Part shown: positions 52,724-61,456 of the stretch, in pieces
Position numbering within the stretch: position 1 is the first letter of the stretch
Layout of the letters: each line of letters opens with the position of its first letter
Notes under the pieces: generated by a model
Database searches by the model: none
The model's input: the letters and a program-made list of their open reading frames with translations, nothing else
What the model was told of the DNA's origin: nothing
Made by a program: the position numbers and the translations under genes
DNA from: UBA4971 sp029551185
GTDB lineage: Bacteria; Bacillota; SHA-98; UBA4971
Reading direction: 5' to 3'
NCBI GenBank assembly: GCA_035593725.1
Contig: DAOSZN010000002.1
Coordinates: forward strand, 117,247 to 181,246
Length of the DNA: 64,000 nucleotides

Positions 52724-53620
52724 ATGGTAAGCTCTCTCCGAGGCATTGCAGAGTTGGCAAAAGCGCGGGGCACTAAGACTTGCGTAGTCGTGGCTGCAGA
52801 AGACCCGGAAGTGCTTGTTGCAATAGATGAAGCAGTTACCTATGGAATAGCCAGGAGCATCCTTATAGGGAACCTTCTTAAGATAGAGCAAGCTGCCGAT
52901 ATTGCCGGAGTGGACATTTCCAGACATACGCTTGTAGAAGAAGACAACCCATCTACTGCAGCACGTAGAGGTGTCTTGATGGTTTCGCAAGGCGAAGCCC
53001 ATCTGGTAATGAAGGGGCTGGTCAGTACATCTGATGTGCTGAAGGCGGTTCTTAGCAAAGACGGAGGGCTCAGAACAGGCAGGCTTCTGTCACACTTGTC
53101 CGTCTTTGAAATGCAGGAAAATAACAGACTGGTGATATTCAGTGACGCAGCTATGAACATCTCACCCACGTTGGAAGAGAAGGCTGAGATTACACAAAAC
53201 GCTATTGATGTGGCTCACTTGCTGGGTATAACTAATCCCCGGGTAGCGGTTATCGCTGCTATTGAATACGTGAACAGTGACATGCCTGCTACAATTGATG
53301 CGTCATGTATCAGCAAAATGGCAGAGCGAGGCCAGATTAAAGGTGGTATAGTTGACGGCCCGTTAGCTTTGGATAATGCGATTTCTCTTGAGTCAGCCAG
53401 AATCAAGGGGATCATAAGTCCGGTAGCAGGCAGGGCCGATATCCTGATAATGCCTGATATTGAAGCAGGGAACGTTTTTTATAAGACCCTTGTATGCATG
53501 GCAAGTGGGTGCTGCGCAAGCGTTGTGGTGGGCGCGAAGGCGCCTGTCGTCTTAACCTCAAGAGCGGATTCCCGCGAATCGAAGTTCTATTCCCTTGCAT
53601 TGGGTATTGCCTTAAGCTAG
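52724..53620 (+). CDS. ptb: Phosphate acyl (butyryl) transferase
   Basis: This 298-residue enzyme transfers an acyl group from CoA to phosphate. Family blocks are VVVAAEDPEVLVAIDEAV, MKGLVSTSDVLKAVL, VFEMQENNRLVIFSDAAMNI and ADILIMPDIEAGNVFYKTLV. Adjacent leucine dehydrogenase and butyrate kinase mark it as the branched-chain acyl type. The ATG at 52724 is preceded by AGGAGG. It is the first intact gene after the sigma-54 promoter. Confidence 0.93.
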   Translation: MVSSLRGIAELAKARGTKTCVVVAAEDPEVLVAIDEAVTYGIARSILIGNLLKIEQAADIAGVDISRHTLVEEDNPSTAARRGVLMVSQGEAHLVMKGLVSTSDVLKAVLSKDGGLRTGRLLSHLSVFEMQENNRLVIFSDAAMNISPTLEEKAEITQNAIDVAHLLGITNPRVAVIAAIEYVNSDMPATIDASCISKMAERGQIKGGIVDGPLALDNAISLESARIKGIISPVAGRADILIMPDIEAGNVFYKTLVCMASGCCASVVVGAKAPVVLTSRADSRESKFYSLALGIALS

Positions 53621-53767
53621 CCGGCATGGAGATTCCAACCCGGCCGGTGTCAGCGTTAAAGCGTTAAAGCGGACGGTGGTTGCAGCGAGGAGACGCTTGC
53701 TTAATAGGTAACAGTAAGCTGACCAAGTGTGAAGCGCTTGGCAATGAAGAAAGGAGATAGGTGCCCC

Positions 53768-54865
53768 ATGAGAGTTTTTGATGAACTGTCTAAGTACGGA
53801 TATGAGCAACTGGTTTTCGCCAATGACGAAGTGTCAGGGTTACGTGCGGTTATAGCTATCCATGATACTACCCTTGGACCTGCTCTCGGTGGATGCAGAA
53901 TGTGGCCGTACGAATCGGAAGAAGAGGCAGTTATTGACGCGCTAAGACTGGCAAGGGGAATGACCTATAAGAGCGCGGCTGCAGGCCTCAACCTTGGCGG
54001 AGGCAAGGCTGTAATCATTGGAGATCCACGGAAAGACAAGAGTGAAGCGTTATTACGGGCATTCGGAAGATTCGTGGATACACTGGGAGGGCGGTATATA
54101 ACCGCTGAAGACGTTGGGATTCGTGGGGAGGATGTAGAGATCATTCACATGGAGACGGGGTATGTGGTGGGACTGCCTTCAGGCCCCGGGGCAGGCGGTG
54201 ACCCGTCGCCGGTTACTGCGTACGGGGTGATCCGCGGGATTATAGCCTGCTTGGAAGAAGTATTCGGTGATGGCTCACTTAGTGGCAGAAGCGTAGCTGT
54301 TCAAGGTATTGGCAATGTCGGTTACTCCATTGTGAAATATCTTGCCAAGGAAGGTGCTAAAGTTTATGTAGCTGACGTGTTCCAAGAAAGGGTGGACGCG
54401 GTAGTTGAAGAATTCGGGGTGGAGCCTGTTTCTCCCGATGAGATTTATGACACGGAATGTGATGTGTTCTGTCCGTGTGCGTTGGGCGGAGTGATAAACG
54501 GGGAGACAGTGACGCGGTTGAGGTGTAAGATTGTAGCAGGGTCCGCCAACAACCAGCTCAGGGATGAAAGCCATGGTGATGCCTTGGAAGACCTGGGCAT
54601 TCTTTACGCGCCTGACTATATTATCAATGCAGGAGGAGTAATCAACGTAGCTGAAGAGCTCTATGGTTACGACAGGGAAAGGGCTTTGCGCAAAGCAGGT
54701 TATGTATACGACAGGATCAAGTCCGTCATAGAAATAGCTAAGCGGGAAGGAATCTCCCCACATCTGGCAGCGTCCCGTCTTGCAGAGGAAAGGATAGGGA
54801 AGATAGGCGGAATCCATAGGATATACGTGCCTCGACATGCAGTATGCCGGCGCGCTGTTACTTAA
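53768..54865 (+). CDS. bcd: Leucine (branched-chain amino acid) dehydrogenase
   Basis: This NAD-dependent enzyme deaminates leucine, valine and isoleucine to 2-oxoacids. The 365-residue length fits. LGPALGGCRMWPY, RGMTYKSAAAGLNLGGGKAV with the catalytic Lys, and the cofactor motif VAVQGIGNVGYSIVKYLA are present. ATG 53768 follows AAAGGAG, and an in-frame ATG at 53729 adds residues unlike the family. It supplies the substrates for the VOR complex downstream. Confidence 0.94.
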   Translation: MRVFDELSKYGYEQLVFANDEVSGLRAVIAIHDTTLGPALGGCRMWPYESEEEAVIDALRLARGMTYKSAAAGLNLGGGKAVIIGDPRKDKSEALLRAFGRFVDTLGGRYITAEDVGIRGEDVEIIHMETGYVVGLPSGPGAGGDPSPVTAYGVIRGIIACLEEVFGDGSLSGRSVAVQGIGNVGYSIVKYLAKEGAKVYVADVFQERVDAVVEEFGVEPVSPDEIYDTECDVFCPCALGGVINGETVTRLRCKIVAGSANNQLRDESHGDALEDLGILYAPDYIINAGGVINVAEELYGYDRERALRKAGYVYDRIKSVIEIAKREGISPHLAASRLAEERIGKIGGIHRIYVPRHAVCRRAVT

Positions 54866-54889
54866 CTAGCTACCGGGAGGGAGACGATT

Positions 54890-56011
54890 ATGGAGCTGGG
54901 CAAAGAAGGGACGATGCCTGATGGAAAAAGCGGCCATCAGGTCGCTCATAGGATACTCGTGATTAACCCTGGTGCCACATCCACAAAGATCGCTGTATAT
55001 AACGACGATGAGCTGGTTTTTGAAGAGGCGATCAGATACAGGCCCGAGGAGCTTGCCGTGTTCGAAACCGTGATGGACCAGTACAAAAAAAGAATTGAAG
55101 ACATATTTGAAATCCTGGCCGGGCGGAACTGTCAGGTGTCAGATTTCACCGCGATAATCAGCCGCGGAGGCTTACTGAAGCCTATAGAGGGCGGAGTCTA
55201 TGAGGTAGGCACGAAAATGATCAATGATCTGGTAGGCGCAGGCAAGATCTCTCACGCCTGCAATCTCGGGGCTCCGATGGCTCACGAGATTGCAAGCATT
55301 ATCAATGTCCCTGCATTCATCGCGGATCCTCCGGTAGTTGACGAGTTTTGCGAACTTGCCAGGTTATCCGGCCTTCCGGAAATACAACGGACTGCCGTAT
55401 TTCATGCCCTCAATCATAAGGCTGTAGCTAAGCGGGCAGCTAAGGCAATGGGGGTTCGGTACGAGGACGCGAATTTCATCGTGTGCCATGTGGGAAGCGG
55501 AGCCACTATCGGTGCCCATGAGAATGGTAGAGTTATTGATGCAAATCATGCTTTAGACGGAGAGGGACCGTTTACTCCTGAGAGGAGCGGAGGGCTTCCC
55601 CTCCTTGGTTTTGTGGAAATGTGCTACTCAGGCAATTACTCACTTGAAGATATTAAGAAGAAGCTGGTAGGTAAAGGTGGGCTCATGGCTTATCTTGGCA
55701 CAAACAGCGCAGTTGAAGTAGAAAAGCGCATTCAGGAAGGAGACGAATATGCAGCCCTCGTCTATGAAGCCATGGCTTACCAGATTGCGAAGGAAATAGG
55801 TGCCCAAGCCGCTGTTCTTAAAGGGGATGTTGACGCTATAATCATAACAGGCGGGGTGGCTTATTCAGAAATACTGGTAGAATGGATTAAGGATCGCGTT
55901 AAGTTCATAGCGCCTGTCTTGGTTTATCCAGGCGAAGATGAGATGCAGGCTTTGGCGGAAGCGTGTCTTCGTGCGCTTCGCAACGAGGAGGAAGTAAAGG
56001 TCTACACGTAG
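54890..56011 (+). CDS. buk: Butyrate (branched-chain acyl) kinase
   Basis: This 373-residue kinase makes ATP from acyl phosphates. The family signature RILVINPGATSTKIAVYNDD begins near residue 23, so the first 20 or so residues are an extension. HALNHKAVAKRAA, CHVGSGATIGAHENG and IIITGGVAYSE complete the active site. GGGAGGGAG precedes the ATG. With ptb it gives substrate-level phosphorylation from branched acyl-CoA. Confidence 0.94.
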   Translation: MELGKEGTMPDGKSGHQVAHRILVINPGATSTKIAVYNDDELVFEEAIRYRPEELAVFETVMDQYKKRIEDIFEILAGRNCQVSDFTAIISRGGLLKPIEGGVYEVGTKMINDLVGAGKISHACNLGAPMAHEIASIINVPAFIADPPVVDEFCELARLSGLPEIQRTAVFHALNHKAVAKRAAKAMGVRYEDANFIVCHVGSGATIGAHENGRVIDANHALDGEGPFTPERSGGLPLLGFVEMCYSGNYSLEDIKKKLVGKGGLMAYLGTNSAVEVEKRIQEGDEYAALVYEAMAYQIAKEIGAQAAVLKGDVDAIIITGGVAYSEILVEWIKDRVKFIAPVLVYPGEDEMQALAEACLRALRNEEEVKVYT

Positions 56012-56030
56012 ACGTAGGAGGTGACGCAAA

Positions 56031-56234
56031 GTGGCAAGAGTTGTATTTGACGAAGAACGGTGTAAGGGTTGCGAGTTGTGTATCGCCTTTTGTCCCAGGA
56101 AACTCCTGGTTATGGCAGAGCATTTCAATGCTAAAGGGTACCATCCGGCGACCATACTTGACCAGGAAGAATGTAATGCATGCACATATTGTGCCAGGAT
56201 GTGTCCGGAGGTGGCAATTGAAGTATATAAGTAA
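56031..56234 (+). CDS. vorD: 2-oxoacid:ferredoxin oxidoreductase delta subunit (2x4Fe-4S)
   Basis: This 67-residue ferredoxin-like subunit holds two 4Fe-4S clusters through CKGCELCIAFCP and CNACTYCARMCP. It carries electrons from the TPP subunit to ferredoxin. The GTG start follows AGGAGGTGA. The order D-B-A-C of the four genes matches ketoisovalerate-type (VOR) and ketoglutarate-type (KOR) oxidoreductases. Confidence 0.92.
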   Translation: MARVVFDEERCKGCELCIAFCPRKLLVMAEHFNAKGYHPATILDQEECNACTYCARMCPEVAIEVYK

Positions 56235-56252
56235 AGGAGGAACTTGATTCCC

Positions 56253-57314
56253 ATGGGAGAAAAGGTGCTGATGAAAGGGAATGAAGCTATAGCCGAAGCT
56301 GCCATTTTAGCCGGCTGTAGACACTTCTTTGGGTACCCCATAACTCCTCAAAACGAAATTCCTGAGTACATGTCAAGGCGTATGCCTGAGGTAGGAGGTG
56401 TTTTTCTTCAGGCAGAAAGTGAGGTCGCAGGCAGCAACATGGTTTACGGAGCTGCGTGCGCCGGCGCCAGGGTGATGACTACATCTTCAAGCCCCGGGAT
56501 CAGTCTGATGCAAGAGGCTATCTCATATATGGCAGGCGCAGAACTTCCCTGTGTACTTGTAAATATTGTCCGAGGCGGGCCTGGGTTAGGCGGTATACAA
56601 GGGTCGCAAGCTGATTACTTTCAAGCGACTAAAGGAGGAGGCCATGGTGACTATAAACTCATAGTTCTTGCTCCTTCGAGCGTGCAGGAACTCATGGACC
56701 TTACCATTACTGCTTTTGATTTGGCTGACATGTATCGTAACCCTGTCATGATCTTAGGCGATGCTATCCTGGGACAGATGATGGAGCCTGTAATCCTTAA
56801 GGAAAGACCGAAACAAGATTTGCCGCCGAAGACTTGGGCTACGGTAGGGGCGAAGATGCGGCCGAAGAATGTAATAACTTCCCTCAGTCTTGACCCGGTG
56901 AAATTGGAAAAACACAATCTCCGCCTGGCAGAGAAATACAAGCGAGTCGCAGATGAGCAAGTCAGGTATAAGACTTACATGGCTGATGATGCCGAGACAT
57001 TGCTGGTGGCGTACGGAACTTGTGCCAGGATTGCTCAGGCAGCTGTTGATATAGCAAGAGAGCGTGGGCTGAAAGTCGGTCTGTTTCGGCCTATCAGTTT
57101 ATGGCCTTTCCCATACGACGCTCTCCAATTGACAGCCCAGGAAAGCCTACGAGTGTTAGTTGTTGAAATGAGTCTCGGGCAGATGATAGAAGACGTGCGT
57201 CTGGCGATATTAGACTCTAAACCGGTCTGTTTCTATGGCCGTACAGGCGGGATGACACCGACACCCAGGGAAGTGCTGGACGAAATCGAAAAGATTGTGG
57301 AGGAGGGGATATAA
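56253..57314 (+). CDS. vorB: 2-oxoacid:ferredoxin oxidoreductase alpha subunit
   Basis: This 353-residue subunit has the pyrimidine-binding and transketolase C-terminal domains of the PFOR superfamily. Visible stretches are GCRHFFGYPITPQNEIPEYM, LQAESEVAGSNMVYGAACAG and VNIVRGGPGLGGIQGSQADY. ATG 56253 lies 12 bases after AAAGGAGG; TTG 56244 is too near. With leucine dehydrogenase and buk beside it, branched-chain 2-oxoacids are the likely substrates. Confidence 0.92.
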   Translation: MGEKVLMKGNEAIAEAAILAGCRHFFGYPITPQNEIPEYMSRRMPEVGGVFLQAESEVAGSNMVYGAACAGARVMTTSSSPGISLMQEAISYMAGAELPCVLVNIVRGGPGLGGIQGSQADYFQATKGGGHGDYKLIVLAPSSVQELMDLTITAFDLADMYRNPVMILGDAILGQMMEPVILKERPKQDLPPKTWATVGAKMRPKNVITSLSLDPVKLEKHNLRLAEKYKRVADEQVRYKTYMADDAETLLVAYGTCARIAQAAVDIARERGLKVGLFRPISLWPFPYDALQLTAQESLRVLVVEMSLGQMIEDVRLAILDSKPVCFYGRTGGMTPTPREVLDEIEKIVEEGI

Positions 57315-57317
57315 GCA

Positions 57318-58064
57318 ATGAAACAGGTATTTGGACGTCCGGACGCCCTGACAGACGTTCCTACACACTACTGCCCCGGATGCACCCACGGCATTATTCA
57401 CCGTTTGGTAGCGGAAGTCATAGATGAGCTCGGTGTGCGTGAAAGAACCATTGGAATCTCGCCTGTGGGATGCGCAGTCTTGGCATATGACTACTTCAAC
57501 TGCGATTTTGTCGAGGCTTCTCATGGTAGAGCGCCTGCAGTGGCTACGGGAATCAAGAGAGTCCTCCCTGACTCCGTTGTCTTCTGTTATCAAGGCGACG
57601 GGGACTTGGCTTCGATTGGAGCTGCTGAAATAGTCCATGCTGCGACTCGGGGAGAGAAAATCACTGTGATTTTTGTGAACAATGCGATATACGGCATGAC
57701 CGGCGGGCAGATGGCGCCCACAACACTGCCGGGACAGAGGACTACGACTTCCCCAAGGGGCAGAGACGTGGAAAGCGCAGGCTACCCAATAAGAGTCGCA
57801 GAACTTCTTTCTTCATTGTCCGGGGTGGCGTATATTGCCCGGGTTTCCGCTACGAGCCCTGCAAATGTGACAAAAGCCAAACGTGCAGTAAGGAAAGCCT
57901 TTGAGATGCAGATAGACGGGAAAGGCTTCAGTCTCGTGGAGTTTCTCTCCACCTGTCCAATTAACTGGGGCATGTCTCCCCTTGAAGCGATGAAGTGGGT
58001 AGATGAGAAGATGAGCCTCTACTATCCTCTTGGAGACTACACTCAGGTTCCGGAGGTGGGCTAG
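57318..58064 (+). CDS. vorA: 2-oxoacid:ferredoxin oxidoreductase beta (TPP) subunit
   Basis: This 248-residue subunit binds thiamine pyrophosphate. THYCPGCTHGIIHR begins the domain, and the TPP motif runs from QGDGDLASIGAAEIVHAA to VNNAIYGMTGGQMAPTT. It decarboxylates the 2-oxoacid and forms acyl-CoA with its partners. It lies three bases after vorB, with GGAGGGG upstream. Its stop overlaps the vorC GTG by one base. Confidence 0.94.
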   Translation: MKQVFGRPDALTDVPTHYCPGCTHGIIHRLVAEVIDELGVRERTIGISPVGCAVLAYDYFNCDFVEASHGRAPAVATGIKRVLPDSVVFCYQGDGDLASIGAAEIVHAATRGEKITVIFVNNAIYGMTGGQMAPTTLPGQRTTTSPRGRDVESAGYPIRVAELLSSLSGVAYIARVSATSPANVTKAKRAVRKAFEMQIDGKGFSLVEFLSTCPINWGMSPLEAMKWVDEKMSLYYPLGDYTQVPEVG

Positions 58065-58645
58065 TGATGCATGAAGAGGTGGTTTTTGCAGGATTCGGCG
58101 GACAGGGTGTCCTGCTAATAGGACAGTTGGTGACATATGCAGGAATGATAGAAGGCGCTAATGTGAGTTGGATGCCTTCATACGGCCCTGAGATGAGGGG
58201 AGGCACTGCCAATTGCCAAGTAGTAGTATCCTCTAAAGAGGTATCTTCTCCCCTTGTTACTGAGCCTACAAGTCTGATTGCCCTTAATAAGCCGTCCTTG
58301 GATAAATTTGCGCCATGGGTCAAGCGCGGTGGGCTCATCATTTATAACTCTTCCCTCATCCAGTCGCCGCCCGGGAGGACTGATGTGAGGGTGCTGGCTG
58401 TACCAGCCAATGAGGTTGCAAATGAACTCGGAGACTTACGTATTGCTAATATGGTGGCACTGGGAGCTTATCTTGCCACAAGTAGAGTGGTAAGTTGCGA
58501 TACAGTCCTTGATGCCATGAAAAGAGTGCTGCCGGAGAGACGTCATAACCTGATTCCTCTCAACCGGCAAGCGCTTGCGCGCGGTATTGAAATAGCCTCA
58601 GTGTGGCATTCACGGGATCGGGGCGATGTCAGCGGGCGACAGTAA
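58064..58645 (+). CDS. vorC: 2-oxoacid:ferredoxin oxidoreductase gamma subunit
   Basis: This 193-residue gamma subunit carries the family motif FAGFGGQGVLLIGQLVTYAG near 9-28 and MPSYGPEMRGGTANCQVVVS. GTG 58064 is seven bases after GGAGG; ATG 58067 is equally possible. It ends the operon and runs convergently 17 bases into the GerM-domain gene. Confidence 0.92.
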   Translation: MMHEEVVFAGFGGQGVLLIGQLVTYAGMIEGANVSWMPSYGPEMRGGTANCQVVVSSKEVSSPLVTEPTSLIALNKPSLDKFAPWVKRGGLIIYNSSLIQSPPGRTDVRVLAVPANEVANELGDLRIANMVALGAYLATSRVVSCDTVLDAMKRVLPERRHNLIPLNRQALARGIEIASVWHSRDRGDVSGRQ

Positions 58646-59240
58646 GCTCTGTCGTTCTTTCCAGGGGAGTATCGATACCTATATGGCCTCCGATACTCTC
58701 CCGCTTTTTCCCTTCAATTAGTATTTGGCAACGAGCGATTCCAGGGAATTCTGTGAGCGTATTGACTATAGACCCGACAAGAAGCGCCTCATTCCAGCTG
58801 CCACCCACGAAATTGGTTACAATCTCTTGACTGAAATCTGCAATAGCCAGATCCTCTTTTACTTCGAGCTTTCTTACCTCTGTTCCTTGAGGAATAGTTC
58901 GCTCCAGCCCGCTTTCAGGAAGAGGCCCTCTGACAAGAAGTTCCAATGCGCCCCTCATGGGTTCTGTGCCTATGGGTACCCTTTGCTTTACAGGAACCAA
59001 GTGTGACTCAGTTGTTGTGCTTTTGGCATAGTATACTGTCACCTCAGGGCCTAACGCAAACTTTTCCGGAGTCTCGATTTCCGACACTCGTCTGGATAGA
59101 GCACTGAGATCTTCAAACGCTCTGTCCAGGTCCCTCTCAATTGCCCCAATATCCCGGGATAACCTTGTTGTCACGCCTACTGACCATCCTGCCAAGGCCA
59201 GGGCGACAAATATGGCTGCCCAAATATGCCATTTTTGCAC
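58629..59240 (-). CDS. GerM-domain membrane-anchored protein
   Basis: This 203-residue protein has an N-terminal hydrophobic anchor (about residues 7-25), a coiled segment, and a GerMN-type domain (about 65-185). The domain shows LVPVKQRVPIG, ALELLVRGPLPESGL and LVGSIVNTLTEFPGI. GerM domains occur in spore germination and cell-envelope proteins, so an envelope or spore role is likely. The GTG start follows GAGGAGG on the minus strand. The 3' end overlaps vorC by 17 bases. Confidence 0.82.
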   Translation of the reverse strand: MQKWHIWAAIFVALALAGWSVGVTTRLSRDIGAIERDLDRAFEDLSALSRRVSEIETPEKFALGPEVTVYYAKSTTTESHLVPVKQRVPIGTEPMRGALELLVRGPLPESGLERTIPQGTEVRKLEVKEDLAIADFSQEIVTNFVGGSWNEALLVGSIVNTLTEFPGIARCQILIEGKKRESIGGHIGIDTPLERTTELTVAR

Positions 59241-59444
59241 CGTTATGCCTCCTCAAATTATCAATGACTATGATGTCCCCCATGGGGGAAACATATTCGA
59301 GACAAGTATAGAGCAAAGCCACACGGCTTTTCCACCCTTATTCATGACTATACGACAGCATATGCGATTTCCCTGCTACGAGCCTTACATGTTCCGGACG
59401 GCCCTTTCTTTGACTTCAGGGAGGACTTTAAGGGGGCTTTACTT

Positions 59445-60542
59445 ATGATAAGGGCGAGGCGAGGTTCTGTCACAAAGGTTGCAAGGCTCACTTCAGGTGC
59501 GCTGGAGGCAGAGGTGATATGTGAAGGAGAGATCGGAGCAGCCATATGTTATCCGGAGCTGACCGGCCCGGTGTCGCCCGGCGATTCAGTGATCCTGAAT
59601 ACGAGCGCTGTTGAATTAGGGCTCGGGACAGGGGGATATCATTTCATCATATGGGTGGAGGGCAGGGAAGGTGTAGGCGAGAAAGAGGGCCCGGGGCATA
59701 TAATCAAGATGCGATACACTCCTATTCAAGTAAGCTGTCTTGCTGTCGAAGAAGAAGCCAGCAGGTATCATGAAGCGCTTCGAAAGCTTTCGTCTGTCTA
59801 CGGTGTGCCTGTTGTCACTTGTGAGCTGCACAGTATGCTTGCTCCTGTAGCAGCCGGCATAAAGGAGACTGCAGGTGACAAAGTGCGGGTAGCCTATGTC
59901 ATGACCGATGGCGGGGCATTGCCGTCAGCTTTCAGTAGACTGGTCCGAGACCTCAGAGACAAAGCCTTGATAGACACTGTCATTACTTGCGGTCATGCCT
60001 TCGGCGGTGACCTCGAGGCTATTAACGTATACTCAGCCTTGTGCGCGGCAAAAGAGTGTGCGAAGGCAGATGCAGTTGTTGTCGCAATGGGGCCGGGTCA
60101 GGTGGGAACAGGCACAAGATACGGATTTTCAGGCATTGAACAAGGCCAAGCGATAAACGCAGCGTATTCCCTTGGCGGGATTCCGATTTTAACGCCTCGG
60201 ATAAGCTTCTCTGATCATCGTAAGAGGCATTTAGGGGTGAGTCATCACACAATGACTATCCTAAAGAAAGTAGTGTTGGCTTCTTGCATAGTAATTCTGC
60301 CTGAGATACGGGCTGATAAATGGAGGCTTATAAGAACTCAGTTTAGCGAAGCGAACTTAGATAAACGACATGTTATTGTCACAGAATGCGGAATTCCCGC
60401 CCTCACGAGGCTTCAGAGGGATGCAATCGATGTCACCACAATGGGGCGGACTGTCCAAGAAGACCCGGAGTTTTTTCTTGCCGCGGGCGCTGCCGGCGTC
60501 TTCGCAGGGAAACTTATTAAGAAAATGAAGGCTTGTGTTTAA
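59445..60542 (+). CDS. DUF3866 protein
   Basis: This 365-residue protein is a DUF3866 member, found mainly in spore-formers and actinobacteria and without a known function. It has a small N-terminal beta-rich part (MIRARRGSVTKVARLTSGAL; PVSPGDSVILNTSAVELGLG) and a larger domain with VAYVMTDGGALPSAFSRLV, CGHAFGGDLEAINVYSAL and VAMGPGQVGTGTRYGFSG. The glycine-rich, acid-containing loops suggest a small-molecule or nucleotide site. Nudix, EndoQ-like and SpoIIM genes follow. GGGGG lies upstream of the ATG. Confidence 0.82.
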   Translation: MIRARRGSVTKVARLTSGALEAEVICEGEIGAAICYPELTGPVSPGDSVILNTSAVELGLGTGGYHFIIWVEGREGVGEKEGPGHIIKMRYTPIQVSCLAVEEEASRYHEALRKLSSVYGVPVVTCELHSMLAPVAAGIKETAGDKVRVAYVMTDGGALPSAFSRLVRDLRDKALIDTVITCGHAFGGDLEAINVYSALCAAKECAKADAVVVAMGPGQVGTGTRYGFSGIEQGQAINAAYSLGGIPILTPRISFSDHRKRHLGVSHHTMTILKKVVLASCIVILPEIRADKWRLIRTQFSEANLDKRHVIVTECGIPALTRLQRDAIDVTTMGRTVQEDPEFFLAAGAAGVFAGKLIKKMKACV

Positions 60543-60665
60543 CTCTACGGACCCAAGAAGGTCGCCAAGGGTTTCATAAGCCTCAGCGAGACTTGAAAGG
60601 ACCTCCAGAATCTCAGATGGCTTTCCATGGATGTGAAACGAGTTTCTTGAAAACGTAATGTCCAT
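60357..60665 (-). CDS. Possible small convergent protein
   Basis: A 102-codon frame starts at ATG 60665 with GGAGGG ten bases upstream on the minus strand. The first 41 residues (KPSEILEVLSSLAEAYETLG within them) lie in otherwise empty DNA and look like a normal helical protein. The rest runs antisense to the DUF3866 3' end. No family is recognised. Confidence 0.3.
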   Translation of the reverse strand: MDITFSRNSFHIHGKPSEILEVLSSLAEAYETLGDLLGSVELNTSLHFLNKFPCEDAGSARGKKKLRVFLDSPPHCGDIDCIPLKPREGGNSAFCDNNMSFI

Positions 60666-60907
60666 AAGAGGACATCCCTCCTCTCATGGTGTATATGATA
60701 TGCTGAACTAATTGATGTTATTCCAGTATCCGAGTATAGCGCCATTAATTTCCGATGTTCTAATTAGCAAGCGGGTGTTGCTCTGACTTCTTATGCAAAC
60801 GAGGCTCAGCTCGCCCTGACAGGGCCAACCCAGGTTGCTCTTATATACCTTGACAGGGAGCAGAAGAAATTGACGGTAGTTGCGAAGGGATGCAGGAGGG
60901 AAGAGTA
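60543..60907. other. Gap between DUF3866 and the Nudix gene
   Basis: Apart from the possible minus-strand ORF at its left, these bases show no gene. The right end carries AGGAGGG at 60895-60901, which sets the TTG start of the Nudix gene. Confidence 0.4.
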
Positions 60908-61456
60908 TTGGATTGTCATGCATTACTGGAGACGAAAGTGGAGTCAAAAACAGTCTATCAAGGAAAGATAGTGAACCTCCGGGTAGATCAGGTACGACTG
61001 CCATCCGGGAGCATAAGCGTCAGGGAAGTAGTGGATCATCCTGGAAGTGTAGGTATTATACCAATTGACAGAGACGGAAAGGTAATACTAATAAGGCAGT
61101 TTAGATACCCGGTAGGCGAGGCATTGTGGGAAATCCCCGCAGGCAAGTTGGATCCCGGAGAGAGCCCGGAAGAATGCGCAAGACGTGAGCTGGAAGAAGA
61201 GACATCCTATTCGCCAGGGTGTCTTCGGAAAATTGTCTCGTTTTACACTTCCCCGGGCTTTTCCAGCGAAATGCTGCACTTGTTTCTTGCTACGGATCTT
61301 GCCCCCGGATGCGGCCGACCGGACGATGACGAAAATATAAGGACATATCATTTGTCACGGGAGACTGTTGAAAGAATGATAGAAAACGGTGAAATCCGTG
61401 ACGCCAAGACACTTCTGGCCTTTGCATGGATTTCTCAAGGGGGCTTTTCCAGGTGA
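60908..61456 (+). CDS. nudF: ADP-ribose pyrophosphatase (Nudix)
   Basis: This 182-residue Nudix hydrolase splits ADP-ribose to AMP and ribose 5-phosphate. The Nudix box runs from GKLDPGESPEECARRELEEE and has all the acidic residues. FRYPVGEALWEIPAG before it and the acidic tail loop are typical of NudF. The TTG at 60908 is chosen because AGGAGGG lies seven bases upstream. An ATG at 60890 precedes that site. Its stop overlaps the next GTG (GTGA). Confidence 0.9.
   Translation: MDCHALLETKVESKTVYQGKIVNLRVDQVRLPSGSISVREVVDHPGSVGIIPIDRDGKVILIRQFRYPVGEALWEIPAGKLDPGESPEECARRELEEETSYSPGCLRKIVSFYTSPGFSSEMLHLFLATDLAPGCGRPDDDENIRTYHLSRETVERMIENGEIRDAKTLLAFAWISQGGFSR

Noticed and set aside
53664..53682. 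Short tandem GCGTTAAA repeat before the leucine dehydrogenase gene
   Set aside because: Only two units; likely chance.
59445..60542. DUF3866 as a barbiturase
   Set aside because: I considered it because a ring-opening enzyme is needed, but it shows no barbiturase/cyanuric acid hydrolase motifs and lies far from the cluster.
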